Positions 18,744 to 27,306 are shown, numbered from the stretch's first letter. The stretch is 64,000 nt of DNA from an uncultured Verrucomicrobiales bacterium (GCA_949373085.1 CASICJ010000023.1:1-64000); one strand, 5' to 3'. Notes: a model not told the origin generated them from the sequence alone. A program made the numbers and translations.

Positions 18744-19340
18744 ATGAAATTAGGTATTTGGTTTCTCTCCCTCCTACTCCTGGTAGGAGGATGCGGATCT
18801 GGTCCTGACCGGACTGCCCCGGTATGGGCGGGGACAGTGGAGAGAGAGGTCGATGCGCTTGGAATCCAAAACTGGATTATTGTGGCCGAGTCGTCATTTC
18901 CAGTGGTTACGCGCGGTGGGGTTAGGACCTTGGTTGTGGATGGCGAGATTCCGCAAATCGTCGACTTCATCGTCAACCACCTCGAAAAATCGGAGACAGT
19001 GACTCCTTCGTTTAATACCGCCCGTGAGCTATCTTTTGTGAGTAATGATCGGGCACCTGGCATCGATTATTTAAGAGAGCAACTTAACAAATCGCTGCAT
19101 GGCCACCAAGTTCGGCAAATGGATAATCGGTCGCTGATCTTGCTTGCTCATAGTGATGCTTCAAAATATGCAATCTTGGTTCTCAAATCGAAAACTTCTC
19201 TTCCTTACTCTAGCGTTTTTATAGAATTGGATAGTGGCTATTGGGATCGTGAATCTGAGGACCGACTAAGGCAGGAAATGAAGGAAGCGCAGGGAAGAGC
19301 ACGGCAACAGCAAATTGAGTTAAATGAAACGTACAACTGA
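18744..19340 (+). CDS. Lipoprotein of unknown function
   Basis: 198 residues. LGIWFLSLLLLVGGCGSGPD is a lipoprotein signal with lipobox VGGC. The mature part has an alpha/beta look (ALGIQNWIIVAESSFPVV, KYAILVLKSKTSLPYSSVFIE) and ends with a charged Gln/Arg-rich helix. No family recognised. Its 3' end overlaps the RNase III-fold gene by 17 bases in another frame, so the two are probably expressed together. Confidence 0.78.
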   Translation: MKLGIWFLSLLLLVGGCGSGPDRTAPVWAGTVEREVDALGIQNWIIVAESSFPVVTRGGVRTLVVDGEIPQIVDFIVNHLEKSETVTPSFNTARELSFVSNDRAPGIDYLREQLNKSLHGHQVRQMDNRSLILLAHSDASKYAILVLKSKTSLPYSSVFIELDSGYWDRESEDRLRQEMKEAQGRARQQQIELNETYN

Positions 19341-19632
19341 GGAGATTGATCAAGAGCGTGAGGAGGCTTGGATTGGTGATGCGATTCTGGCGCTCTACAT
19401 GAGAGAATGGCTTCTTCGAGAAAAGGGGAAAATTGATGGCGAGGCGTTTATCAGGGCAACCTCAAATGATTTTTTGCGAGTGAAAGGTAATCCGACAGCT
19501 GTGGAAGCGGAAATCGGTCGAGAGTATCAGGAAAAAGGCCTCCAAGCTGGTTTCGATTACGTTGAGCAGAAGCTTGTTCCTCTTTTCATTCAGCGCGAAA
19601 AAGTAAGGGAGCGCCAAAAGGCCCGACGTTAG
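19324..19632 (+). CDS. Small RNase III-fold protein (mini-RNase III-like)
   Basis: 102 residues. The N-terminal REEAWIGDAILALYMREWLL resembles the RNase III signature helix (E-x-x-GDA-x-L), and GNPTAVEAEIGREYQEKG would give a later acidic helix. No double-stranded RNA-binding domain follows. It is therefore comparable to Mini-III or to the non-catalytic RNase III fold, and about 30 residues shorter than Mini-III. Mini-III matures 23S rRNA ends in Firmicutes; a similar role here is speculation. Its start lies inside the upstream lipoprotein gene. Confidence 0.72.
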   Translation: MKRTTEEIDQEREEAWIGDAILALYMREWLLREKGKIDGEAFIRATSNDFLRVKGNPTAVEAEIGREYQEKGLQAGFDYVEQKLVPLFIQREKVRERQKARR

Positions 19633-19789
19633 GAAGGATCCACCTTTACCCCCTTGCTTCAAGGTTGTTTGAAATTATCGGACGAGCATGAAGTTTAGGG
19701 AATGAGAAGGTTCCATGTCTTAAAAGTTCCCCGGAGAGTGATTCTGGAATTAGGGTCGTCGGTGTTCGCGGGCTACCCCGGTAATATTA

Positions 19790-20521
19790 TTATTTTGCCC
19801 GCTCATTTCCCCAAAGGAGAACATGAAGTCGCGGGCTAAAATGATAGCCTTCATCTCGGCAAATATCGGCAAGCCACAGCGAACGATGCTGAAGTGTTTG
19901 AGCGTCCCGACCTTCCGGCATGAGGTGAATCCGATCGGGAGAAAGGTTTAGCTTCAAACGCAGGGCCTTGATTTCGTCGAGGTCGGATTGATTGCAGACG
20001 ACAAACTTGAAGAGTGCTTTTTCTAGCGAAGAAAAAAGACTGAGCGCCTTGAAATTTAAGCGAAGCTTCTCGTCCATTCCTGAGTTCGAGAGTTTGGGTG
20101 AAACATTAAATTGGGTTGGAATATCAATAAAATCGTCAGTTGGAATTTTGGTGCCATTAGTTTCGATTTCGATGAATGTTATTTTAGGCAACAATCTGGC
20201 CAGTTTTACCAATTCATCTTGTTGAAGTAAGGGCTCACCTCCGGTAAGGACGAGGCGGTTACAGCTGTAACTCAAAATGAGTGGCGCGACTTCGGCCGGG
20301 CTAAGTTCGACGATTTCTTCTGTTTTTGAAAATTTGATCCCATCCTGGTGTGTCCAGGGAGTTTGCTCCCAGTTCCAAGTGTAGGGTGTGTCGCACCAAT
20401 GGCAGTGGAGATTGCAAAGCGATAGCCGGAGAAAGACAGCGGGAGAGCCTAAGGAGGCTCCCTCGCCCTGTAAGGTATGAAAGATCTCGGGAGACCCATC
20501 GGCAAGGCGTGAGACTTTCAT
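19790..20521 (-). CDS. queE: 7-carboxy-7-deazaguanine synthase (QueE)
   Basis: 243 residues. Radical-SAM cluster motif Cys36-x3-Cys40-x2-Cys43 in LSLCNLHCHWCDTPYTWNW, preceded by the QueE N-terminal EIFHTLQGEGASLGSPAVF. LVLTGGEPLL is the SAM-contacting GGE motif. QueE rearranges 6-carboxytetrahydropterin to the 7-deazaguanine skeleton on the path to preQ0 and queuosine. It lies 36 bases after dapA on the same strand, probably in one transcript. A user of the product pathway, GluQ, is encoded at 44.4-45.2 kb. Confidence 0.94.
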   Translation of the reverse strand: MKVSRLADGSPEIFHTLQGEGASLGSPAVFLRLSLCNLHCHWCDTPYTWNWEQTPWTHQDGIKFSKTEEIVELSPAEVAPLILSYSCNRLVLTGGEPLLQQDELVKLARLLPKITFIEIETNGTKIPTDDFIDIPTQFNVSPKLSNSGMDEKLRLNFKALSLFSSLEKALFKFVVCNQSDLDEIKALRLKLNLSPDRIHLMPEGRDAQTLQHRSLWLADICRDEGYHFSPRLHVLLWGNERAK

Positions 20522-20557
20522 GGCGTGGGATAAAAAGGAGGGCGCCGGTGCTGAGAG

Positions 20558-21436
20558 CTAGAGGAGGGTATAGGTTTTGAGGAGGCTTCGAAGCTTCTCC
20601 GTTTTTTCGTCGGTAAGGTTGACGAGGGGTAGTCTGATCTCATCAGTGCAGTGACCTTGTAAGGCAACCGCTGATTTGATGGGGACCGGGTTTGTATCGA
20701 GTCCCATGAGGCCTGAAAGAAGCGGATAGTAGCGTCTCTGGATCTCTAGAGCTTCGGCAAATTCTCCTTCGAGGCAGCGATTGACGAGGCTGGTCATCAC
20801 TTCGGGTATTAGGTTCGAGGCGACGCTAACGAGGCCGACCGCTCCGCATGACATGAAAGGGAGGGTGAGGGGGTCATCTCCGGAAAGAATTTGGAAATCC
20901 TCTGGGACAGCTTGAACAAGTTGGTTGATTCGATCAACCGAGCCACCCGCTTCCTTGTTGGCCAGGATATTTTCGCAATCGTTAGCAAGGCGGGCAATTG
21001 TCTCAATACTAATCTCGATTACGGAACGTCCGGGAATCGAGTAGAGCATAACCGGAAGCCCGGTATTTGCTGCGATCGCCTTGTAGTGTTGGTAGAGGCC
21101 TTCTTGGGAGGGCTTGTTGTAATAGGGGCAAACCTGAAGTGAGGCATCCGCCCCGGCTTTTTCGGAAGCTTGAGTGAGATAGATAGCTTCGTTGGTAGAA
21201 TTGGCGCCGCTCCCTGCGACGACGAGAAGGCGCTTGTCAGCATACTCAACTGCTGCGCTGATAACCTCAAGGTGCTCGTTCGAACTGAGGGTAGGGGATT
21301 CGCCAGTAGTGCCTACGGGAACGATTCCGGTGATTCCTGCTGCGACTTGACGATCGATAAGGGCTTTGAAAGCTACGTGATCGAGGGTGCCATCGCGAAA
21401 AGGGGTAATGAGGGCGGTAAAGGTTCCAGCGAACAT
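20558..21436 (-). CDS. dapA: 4-hydroxy-tetrahydrodipicolinate synthase
   Basis: 292 residues, usual length. TGIVPVGTTGESPTLSSNEH carries the family Thr-Thr-Gly-Glu loop, VMLYSIPGRSVIE the Tyr of the catalytic triad with pyruvate-binding GR, and ILANKEAGGS the Schiff-base Lys. DapA condenses pyruvate with aspartate semialdehyde in lysine/diaminopimelate synthesis, feeding peptidoglycan. Position between nuoA (73 bases upstream) and queE suggests a nuoA-dapA-queE transcript. Confidence 0.95.
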   Translation of the reverse strand: MFAGTFTALITPFRDGTLDHVAFKALIDRQVAAGITGIVPVGTTGESPTLSSNEHLEVISAAVEYADKRLLVVAGSGANSTNEAIYLTQASEKAGADASLQVCPYYNKPSQEGLYQHYKAIAANTGLPVMLYSIPGRSVIEISIETIARLANDCENILANKEAGGSVDRINQLVQAVPEDFQILSGDDPLTLPFMSCGAVGLVSVASNLIPEVMTSLVNRCLEGEFAEALEIQRRYYPLLSGLMGLDTNPVPIKSAVALQGHCTDEIRLPLVNLTDEKTEKLRSLLKTYTLL

Positions 21437-21509
21437 TAATGTGTTCTAATGCGAAACCTCCTGATTGTATAGAGCTCGTCTCTGAAAAATGAGGCGATGC
21501 TGAGCCACT

Positions 21510-21881
21510 CTAGCCCTTCCAGTTCAGGGCGCCTTTTTTGAGCGCGTAAACGTAGGCAATTGTCAGGATTCCAGCGAAGCTGGCCATACTCCAGAGAACC
21601 ATGACATTCTCACGGACGAGGTCGGCAAAGCTAACTGCCCAAGGATACATGAAGACAACCTCAATATCGAAGATTACGAAAAGCATCGCTACGAGGTAGA
21701 ATTTCACACTAAAACGTGGGGCTCCCTCACCAATTGGAAGCATTCCACATTCGTAGGGGGTTTCCTTGGTCTCGTTGTAGCTTCCCCTCTTGCCAAGAAG
21801 AACACTTAGTCCAAGCGCCGCGCCTGCAAATCCTATGGCTGCGAGGGCCTGAAGAATAACGGGAAGATAGTCGTTCAACAT
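21510..21881 (-). CDS. nuoA: NADH-quinone oxidoreductase subunit A (stand-alone)
   Basis: 123 residues with three hydrophobic helices. TKETPYECGMLPIGEGAPRFSVKFYLVAMLFVIFDIEVVFMYPWAV is the highly conserved NuoA core: the YECG loop plus the FDxE helix motif (given here as separate landmarks: YECG, FSVKFY, FDIEVVF). NuoA is a membrane subunit of the proton-pumping complex I. None of the other nuo genes adjoins it, which is unusual because nuoA normally heads the nuoA-N operon. Confidence 0.95.
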   Translation of the reverse strand: MLNDYLPVILQALAAIGFAGAALGLSVLLGKRGSYNETKETPYECGMLPIGEGAPRFSVKFYLVAMLFVIFDIEVVFMYPWAVSFADLVRENVMVLWSMASFAGILTIAYVYALKKGALNWKG

Positions 21882-21940
21882 AATTCTAGAGCGGAATTGG
21901 GGTAGCTTTAAACCTTATTTGAGGAGTAATCGCCTTTCGT

Positions 21941-21980
21941 GTAAAAACAATTAACCGCGTCGTTACCAACACGGTTAATT
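21941..21980 (-). terminator. Putative intrinsic terminator of the 22042-22347 gene
   Basis: Inverted repeat AATTAACCGCGT (21949-21960) and ACACGGTTAATT (21969-21980): 12 positions with one mismatch and an 8-base loop. Read on the minus strand it is followed by TTGTTTTTAC. It lies between the small conserved gene and nuoA, both on the minus strand. Confidence 0.5.
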
Positions 21981-22041
21981 AAAGGATTCGGAGCTGGTAA
22001 AGCCAGCATCAATTTCTGCGAAATTCTCTTTGTTTGGGGTT

Positions 22042-22347
22042 CTAACCCTCTTGCTGAGCAATATTGTCGCTGTGCGCTTCCTGAATGCGCTCGAGTCCGC
22101 GATACTCCTTGCCATCTTTTTCGGCAAGGCCACGGGTAACCAGATTTTGCAGCTTTTCATAAGCGCGAAGACGAAGCATTTCTTCTCCACCACTTACTGC
22201 ATTACGCTCTTTCAACCGCTCATAGACATCCTCGAAAAGCTCATTGAATCCGAAAAGTTTCGGATCTGAACCTAGAACATTCACCAATTCATCGGTGACA
22301 TGATCAGGAAGTCGACGGGAGAAACGCGTCCTTTTAGTAGTTGCCAT
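22042..22347 (-). CDS. Small conserved protein of unknown function
   Basis: 101 residues, highly charged, no signal peptide or membrane segment. KRTRFSRRLPDHVTDELVNV leads into predicted helices (LFEDVYERLKERNAV, MLRLRAYEKLQNLV) and a short wing-like turn (GLAEKDGKEYRGLER). This suggests a winged-helix-like fold, but nothing more specific is visible. The upstream 136 bases are strongly AT-rich, as expected of a promoter region shared with the divergent ruvA. A hairpin terminator follows it. Confidence 0.7.
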   Translation of the reverse strand: MATTKRTRFSRRLPDHVTDELVNVLGSDPKLFGFNELFEDVYERLKERNAVSGGEEMLRLRAYEKLQNLVTRGLAEKDGKEYRGLERIQEAHSDNIAQQEG

Positions 22348-22525
22348 AACGAAGACAGATTAGCAGTAATTTACGAAAATAGCGACCAAAAAAACCCTAA
22401 ATAATGTAAAATTAAAATATTTAGTAAACAATTAAGTTAGGTTTTCCTAATAAAGTATCTTCGACGGACCTTAGGTAAGGTGATTGTCCTTTATGATACG
22501 ACTGGTTTTGGCTAGCGTTCGCAGT

Positions 22526-23107
22526 GTGATCGCACGTTTGAAAGGTGAAGTTTGGGAAGGTATTCCTGGAAGAGTGGTGGTGGGAGCCGGCGGAGTAGGG
22601 TATCTCGTCCAATTACCTCTTTCAACTTATGATCAGCTGAATCCACTCGAGGGGGACTCGATCGATCTGCGGATATACCAGCATGTGCGTGAGAATTCGC
22701 TGACGTTATACGGTTTTGCACGAGACGAGGAAAAAGATGTCTTTATGCTCCTGATCGACCGTGTGAGTGGAATTGGGCCCGCGACAGCCTTGGCTGTTTT
22801 GGGGGGATTGCCCGTAGAAGGCTTCAAACAGGCGGTGATTCAGGGAGATGCCGCGGGACTATCCGGGGTGAAAGGGATTGGCAAAAAGACTGCGGAGAGA
22901 ATCATTTTGGAATTGAAGGACAAGGTGGGAGTTGTCGAGACTTGGGACTCAGATCCGGGGCGGACGGATTCGGCGCGAGATGCAGAAATGGGATTGATGG
23001 CACTTGGCTTCAAACAGGCGGAAGCCCGAAAGGCGGTTGATCGTGTTTTAAAGGAGCAGCCTGGAGCCGACAGCGCTGAGCTCATTCGCCTTGGTCTTAG
23101 GGGGTAA
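22526..23107 (+). CDS. ruvA: Holliday junction branch migration protein RuvA
   Basis: 193 residues from GTG 22526 (MIARLKGEVWEG, the usual RuvA start). The frame also extends upstream to TTG 22484, but that extra N-terminus is atypical. The N-terminal OB fold includes GVGYLVQLPLSTY. Two helix-hairpin-helix motifs follow: LLIDRVSGIGPATALAVLGG and LSGVKGIGKKTAERIILELK. The C-terminal domain III has MALGFKQAEARKAVDRVL, which contacts RuvB. RuvA tetramers bind four-way junctions and load RuvB. ruvB and ruvC are not adjacent. Confidence 0.93.
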   Translation: MIARLKGEVWEGIPGRVVVGAGGVGYLVQLPLSTYDQLNPLEGDSIDLRIYQHVRENSLTLYGFARDEEKDVFMLLIDRVSGIGPATALAVLGGLPVEGFKQAVIQGDAAGLSGVKGIGKKTAERIILELKDKVGVVETWDSDPGRTDSARDAEMGLMALGFKQAEARKAVDRVLKEQPGADSAELIRLGLRG

Positions 23108-23110
23108 TCA

Positions 23111-23131
23111 CCAATGCAAATGCGTTGGTTT
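23111..23131 (+). terminator. Weak hairpin after ruvA
   Basis: CCAATGC (23111-23117) pairs with GCGTTGG (23122-23128) with one G-U pair across an AAAT loop, followed by only TTT. It lies between the convergent ruvA and serB genes, so it may serve as a weak terminator. Confidence 0.3.
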
Positions 23132-23220
23132 CGTCAGATCTTCAGCTGCAGTGGCTTCTGCGTCTTTCGATAGACAATACATGACAAGATTTTTGTCCTA
23201 AAGTAAGTGATGATAGCATC

Positions 23221-23865
23221 TTAGAAATTTAAATGAGTTTCTAAGATTTCGGATATTGAAAAGGCGCTGGCGCTACAATTTTGCGCAACTGAGTCTCTTT
23301 GAACATAGCGGAAGAATCCGATGAAAGTATCAACTTCAGAAACCGTCTCTAAGTCACTCACTCCGTCTCCAACCATGATGAACTTGTTTAGCCCAAGTTT
23401 TGCACGGATTGATCTAATGATTTCAGTTTTCCCTCCTGATCTCGTTGTCGGGTAATTTTCGTCGAATCCAAGATATTGTCCCCTGGTATCAAATTTTAAG
23501 GGAACCGCTTCAACTTTTGCGATGCCAAGTTCTCGAGCAAGAGGAGAAATACAAGGTTCGAAGCCACCAGAGATAATAATGCACGTCCATCCTTTTTCCT
23601 GCATTTTGTTGATGGTCTCTTTTGCGGTCGGCTCGACCGTCTTCAGATACATCCTCCCAACTGCTTCACACTGAGCAAGGGTCGGCTGAATGAGATCAAG
23701 ACGTCTAGCAAAGACTTCCTCGACAGGCACTTTACCATCCATGGCAAGATTCGTTAAGTCCTCAACTTCCTTAAAGATCTGGTCCCCGGCGATTCGAGCC
23801 AACTCATCGACACCTTCAATGGATGAAAGGGTTGAGTCGCAGTCAAAGGCGATGATTTTTTGCAT
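23221..23865 (-). CDS. serB: Phosphoserine phosphatase (SerB-type HAD hydrolase)
   Basis: 214 residues. HAD motifs: FDCDSTLSS (nucleophile and acid Asp), IIISGGFEPC (motif II Ser), SGGKTEIIRS (motif III Lys) and FIMVGDGVSDLETV (motif IV acidic pair). The cap segment with VPVEEVFARRLDLIQP matches SerB-like phosphatases. It would hydrolyse phosphoserine to serine; homoserine-phosphate specificity is possible within the family. It is the last gene of a four-gene minus-strand run (caspase-like, bioB, L,D-transpeptidase, serB) with gaps of 6-18 bases. Confidence 0.88.
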   Translation of the reverse strand: MQKIIAFDCDSTLSSIEGVDELARIAGDQIFKEVEDLTNLAMDGKVPVEEVFARRLDLIQPTLAQCEAVGRMYLKTVEPTAKETINKMQEKGWTCIIISGGFEPCISPLARELGIAKVEAVPLKFDTRGQYLGFDENYPTTRSGGKTEIIRSIRAKLGLNKFIMVGDGVSDLETVSEVDTFIGFFRYVQRDSVAQNCSASAFSISEILETHLNF

Positions 23866-23871
23866 GATGGG

Positions 23872-24333
23872 TTAGGATATTTGAACCGCCGTACCTATCG
23901 GAGTGAGTTCGAAGAGTTCCAGCATCTTTTTGTTTGCTAGCCGGATGCAACCGTGTGACGCGGGCTTCCCGATCAGGTCTTCAGCATGGGTTCCGTGGAA
24001 ATAGATGTAGCGGTGGTAGGTGTTGCTGTTTTCGGGGTCAAGTCCGTGGAGCCAGAGGATGCGTGTGAGGATGGCGTCGTCTGACTTCTCGCCTTGCCAA
24101 ATTCTCCGTGGGAGGCGTCCTTTGAATGAGGTGTGGAGTGGAGCTCCTTCGCCGATACGTTCACGAACTACAAAGTTTCCGATGGGCGTTCGATAGGATC
24201 CCTCTTCAAATCCCGCGCCCTTGGCGGCAGTTGAAGCGAATGCTTCAAAAATATTTTTCCCCTCTCTAAATAGAGTGACTTGTTGCCGATCGAGAGAAAC
24301 TTCGATACGGCAACGATGGTCTGGCCAATTCAT
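23872..24333 (-). CDS. L,D-transpeptidase (YkuD domain)
   Basis: 153 residues consisting of the YkuD domain alone. Catalytic signature YFHGTHAEDLIGKPASHGCIRL, with His in HGT and the nucleophilic Cys in SHGCIRL. No signal peptide or LysM domain is apparent, so secretion is unclear unless an upstream start exists. These enzymes form 3-3 peptidoglycan crosslinks or attach lipoproteins. It is tightly packed between bioB and serB. Confidence 0.92.
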   Translation of the reverse strand: MNWPDHRCRIEVSLDRQQVTLFREGKNIFEAFASTAAKGAGFEEGSYRTPIGNFVVRERIGEGAPLHTSFKGRLPRRIWQGEKSDDAILTRILWLHGLDPENSNTYHRYIYFHGTHAEDLIGKPASHGCIRLANKKMLELFELTPIGTAVQIS

Positions 24334-24348
24334 GCGGGATAGTGAAGA

Positions 24349-25344
24349 TCAGCCGAGTTGTGGTTCGGCAGGACGTGATTCATCAGGATCAGGCGCCTCT
24401 AGCCTCCGGTTTGGTTCCTGGGGTTTCATGCCAAGGCGGTCGATGAGAGCGAGGTCTTTTTCGATTGCGGGATTCTTGGCGGTGAGGAGTTTATCTCCAT
24501 AGAAAATAGAGTTGGCTCCGGCAAAGAAGCAAAGAGCTTGTGCTTCTTCGGACAATTGCGTTCGCCCAGCTGAAAGACGGACTTTAGCTTTGGGAACCGC
24601 AAGCCTAGCTAAGGCTATGATCCGGACGAGTTCGAAGACGTCGACTCCCTGTTTTTCGGCCAGCGGAGTGCCGGGCATAGGCATGAGGGAGTTAATCGGA
24701 ACGGACTCGGGTTGTGGGTTGAAGCTGGAGATGACTTCTAGCATTTTGAGACGGTCTTCGGTAGTTTCGCCAAGTCCTAAAATACCGCCGCAGCAGATTG
24801 ACATTCCGGCATCTTGTGCATGACGAATTGTGTTGAGGCGATCTTGGAAAGTGTGGGTGGTGACAATCTTAGGATAGTGTTCCGGAGAGGTGTCGATGTT
24901 GTGGTTGTAGGCAGTCACTCCGGCATCTTTAAGCTTTTCCGCTTCGGAAGGTCCTAGCTCACCTAAAGTAACACAGACTTCCATACCGAGTTCGGAAACA
25001 TCCCGAACGATATCGAGGACTTGCTCAAATCGCTTGGTTCCCTCACGAACACCGCGCCAGGCTGCTCCCATGCAGAAACGGGTTGAGCCGCTTTCGCGGG
25101 CAGCCTCGGCTCGCTTCATGATGTCGCACTTCTCCATGAGACGTTCGGCATCGACACCACTTTTGTAGCGAGCGGATTGAGCGCAGTAGGAGCAATCTTC
25201 GGAGCAGCCTCCCGTCTTAATGGAGAGGAGCGTGCAGAGCTGGACTTCGGCTGCCGGCCAATTTTCCTCGTGGATCTGGCGGGAACGCTGGATCAGGTCA
25301 AAAAGTGGGAGTTGATAGAGGGTGTTGAGTTCTTCAAAGGTCAT
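24349..25344 (-). CDS. bioB: Biotin synthase
   Basis: 331 residues. Radical-SAM motif Cys47-x3-Cys51-x2-Cys54 in GGCSEDCSYCAQSARY. Further BioB landmarks are TRFCMGAAWRG, the TLG segment in VCVTLGELG, NHNIDTSPEHY, and VRLSAGRTQLSEEAQALCF with the Arg of the auxiliary 2Fe-2S cluster. BioB inserts sulfur into dethiobiotin. The C-terminal tail is proline- and charge-rich. No other bio gene adjoins it, so biotin genes are dispersed here. It starts 18 bases after the caspase-like gene. Confidence 0.96.
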   Translation of the reverse strand: MTFEELNTLYQLPLFDLIQRSRQIHEENWPAAEVQLCTLLSIKTGGCSEDCSYCAQSARYKSGVDAERLMEKCDIMKRAEAARESGSTRFCMGAAWRGVREGTKRFEQVLDIVRDVSELGMEVCVTLGELGPSEAEKLKDAGVTAYNHNIDTSPEHYPKIVTTHTFQDRLNTIRHAQDAGMSICCGGILGLGETTEDRLKMLEVISSFNPQPESVPINSLMPMPGTPLAEKQGVDVFELVRIIALARLAVPKAKVRLSAGRTQLSEEAQALCFFAGANSIFYGDKLLTAKNPAIEKDLALIDRLGMKPQEPNRRLEAPDPDESRPAEPQLG

Positions 25345-25362
25345 AAGATTGGTGGTGAGGAT

Positions 25363-26034
25363 TTACCGAATCCACTCGCCGGAAATGGTGGGCATTTTAC
25401 CGAGGGAGAGCGCTGCATAGTCGGTTTTTCCCTTCGCGCCAACAAGTGGGAATCCCATACTGCGTTTCCAGACGGCAGACATACTTTCACCTGTATGGCA
25501 GCCCCAGCTTTGGCAAAAAGGATTCTTCGTGAACGCGCGGCGGTTAATCTTAACGAGGTCTCTTTCATGAATCCAAGTCTGGCTGACGGCCATTACGTCA
25601 CTGCCGTAGTCGAGCATTAAGCAGTGGCGGTTGGAGTGGCCGAAAAAATCGAAAGTGACAATATTTTGCTGGAGGTTGATTGTGGAAATCGCTTGATCAC
25701 CCGTATTGATCCAAACAAGTTTGGCTTTCCTTTTGATGGCCTGTTCTGCGACCCATGAGGTATATGGCTTTTTGTCGTCACGCCCACGGGTAAGGTAACC
25801 GTTTTTGTAAACGATCCAAGTGATCGTAGAATCAGAGCCGTAGGAATTTCTTATTTCATCCATTCGCATGGTCGAGGCTCGAACGAAATTGGCCCACCAG
25901 TTATCATGGCGATCCTGTTCGACACGAAGGTTTTCCCACTTCCGTGAGGCTGGTCCGCCACAAAGAATCACATGCTGACTTCCAAAAAGGGGCAGTCCTA
26001 GGATGAGTAAAAGTGAAAGGGCCCAAAAGTTCAT
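25363..26034 (-). CDS. Secreted protein with caspase-like (clan CD) His/Cys pattern
   Basis: 223 residues. The signal peptide is MNFWALSLLLILGLPLFGSQ, followed by HVILCGGPASRKWENLR. Later come IVTFDFFGHSNRHCLMLDYG and, about 30 residues on, FCQSWGCHTGESMSAVW. A hydrophobic strand ending in GHS and a second strand ending in small-GC-x-T/S-G-E is the layout of clan CD cysteine peptidases (caspase, gingipain and DUF4347 types), where this His and Cys form the dyad. No family name is certain. It heads a tightly spaced run with bioB. An alternative is a non-peptidase exported Rossmann-like protein. Confidence 0.75.
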   Translation of the reverse strand: MNFWALSLLLILGLPLFGSQHVILCGGPASRKWENLRVEQDRHDNWWANFVRASTMRMDEIRNSYGSDSTITWIVYKNGYLTRGRDDKKPYTSWVAEQAIKRKAKLVWINTGDQAISTINLQQNIVTFDFFGHSNRHCLMLDYGSDVMAVSQTWIHERDLVKINRRAFTKNPFCQSWGCHTGESMSAVWKRSMGFPLVGAKGKTDYAALSLGKMPTISGEWIR

Positions 26035-26328
26035 GGATTGAGTATGTCTTTGCTTTGAGGCGGCTTCAAGGCTGGAGGCGATAAGTTCAGAGAGTAGAAA
26101 CGGCAGGCCTTTACTAATTTCGATTAATTTTAGCGGGGATATTCGCTGATCGGTGCGGTCTTTGCCGTTTTCATGAGATGGAAAATGGGGCCAAAGCAGC
26201 CCCTGAGAAGCTTGAGCCTTCCATCCTAATCTCTTCTTCTCTGTTAGGTATCGCCCTCTATAATTAAGGCGTCTCGTGACAATAGTAGGATAAGGAGACT
26301 TCTCCTTTAGGTAACATATCTGTCAGGA

Positions 26329-27306
26329 TTAGAGGGCGTCGAAGGTAAGTAGCATCTGGCCAGCTTCTGGTGGAGACGAGCCCTTGCTGTGGAGGAAAGC
26401 AGTGAAAATCAGGAGGTCTTGTCCGCTTTGATCTTTGATTCGGGAAACTGTCGCGTTTGCAAAAGCGGTCGAGTTCCCCGGTGTTTTAAGATTCAGCCTT
26501 TTTAGGGGAAGCCCATTAGAATCGCACAAGAAGAGTCTCCATGCACCCCAGTCCCTGCGGGTTCCCTGAACTTCTTGCAAGTAATACGATTTTTCCTTCC
26601 AGATGAATTTGCTCCGGTCGCCGATATTACCTTCAGCACCAAGCTTGATGAACGCCTGATTCAGTTTTCTAGAAGGGGTGGCTTTCCATTTTTTAAAGTT
26701 AGTGAGGGTGCCTGATGCCAGTTGATCAACTCGTGCATATTTGAAGTAGTGAAAGCGAAGATGGATATTTGAGGTGGCAAGATCGCCGTTTTTGATATCG
26801 ACCTGTTCAAAACTAGGAGTGCCTTCAGCAGTTGGGGCGAGTTTTCTAGGTAAGTCGATCTCGTGATCATATTTCCCAGAGCGGAGTGCGTTTAAATCAG
26901 GGTAGGATCTCAAGCGGATCCAACATGAATTGGGAGCATCTTTTTCGTAAGCAAGTAGGAAGGTCCCATCATCAGTCTCGTGAACTGTCGCTTGCGAACC
27001 ATGACGGTCCAACTCGATAATATGCCTCCAGTTCCTAAAGTCTGTGGACTCGGAAAGAAGGATTGAGAATACCCCGTTCCGAAGGGAGTGTGACACTCCA
27101 AAACAGGTGCCGTTTTTTGTCAATCGAGGTTGAAAGACATCAAGACAATCCATCCCGTGGCCCTCATTATCGCAAAGCTTAAAGATAAGAAGTTTGGCTG
27201 CTTTCGTATTCTCTAATCGATTCGAAAGGGTCAGAGCTTCTTCGCTGAAACCTTGGCTGATTTGAAGGACGTGGAGCGAAATAAAAATAGCACAGTCAAA
27301 TCTCAC
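26329..27306 (-). CDS. Secreted beta-propeller-like protein (glycoside-hydrolase-43/32-like fold, tentative)
   Basis: 325 residues. The signal-like N-terminus is MRFDCAIFISLHVLQISQG. The body shows repeated strand patterns with 'F.P.l..ng..fgvshslrng.fsillseStDfrnW', typical of five-bladed propeller glycosidases that begin blades with 'yYLyyS.D...W'. Visible examples are LLSESTDFRNWRHIIELDRH, TVHETDDGTFLLAYEKDAP and FIWKEKSYYLQEVQGTRRDW. Catalytic acids cannot be assigned, so the enzymatic role is open. The 294 bases before the next minus-strand gene hold no gene I can see. Confidence 0.7.
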   Translation of the reverse strand: MRFDCAIFISLHVLQISQGFSEEALTLSNRLENTKAAKLLIFKLCDNEGHGMDCLDVFQPRLTKNGTCFGVSHSLRNGVFSILLSESTDFRNWRHIIELDRHGSQATVHETDDGTFLLAYEKDAPNSCWIRLRSYPDLNALRSGKYDHEIDLPRKLAPTAEGTPSFEQVDIKNGDLATSNIHLRFHYFKYARVDQLASGTLTNFKKWKATPSRKLNQAFIKLGAEGNIGDRSKFIWKEKSYYLQEVQGTRRDWGAWRLFLCDSNGLPLKRLNLKTPGNSTAFANATVSRIKDQSGQDLLIFTAFLHSKGSSPPEAGQMLLTFDAL

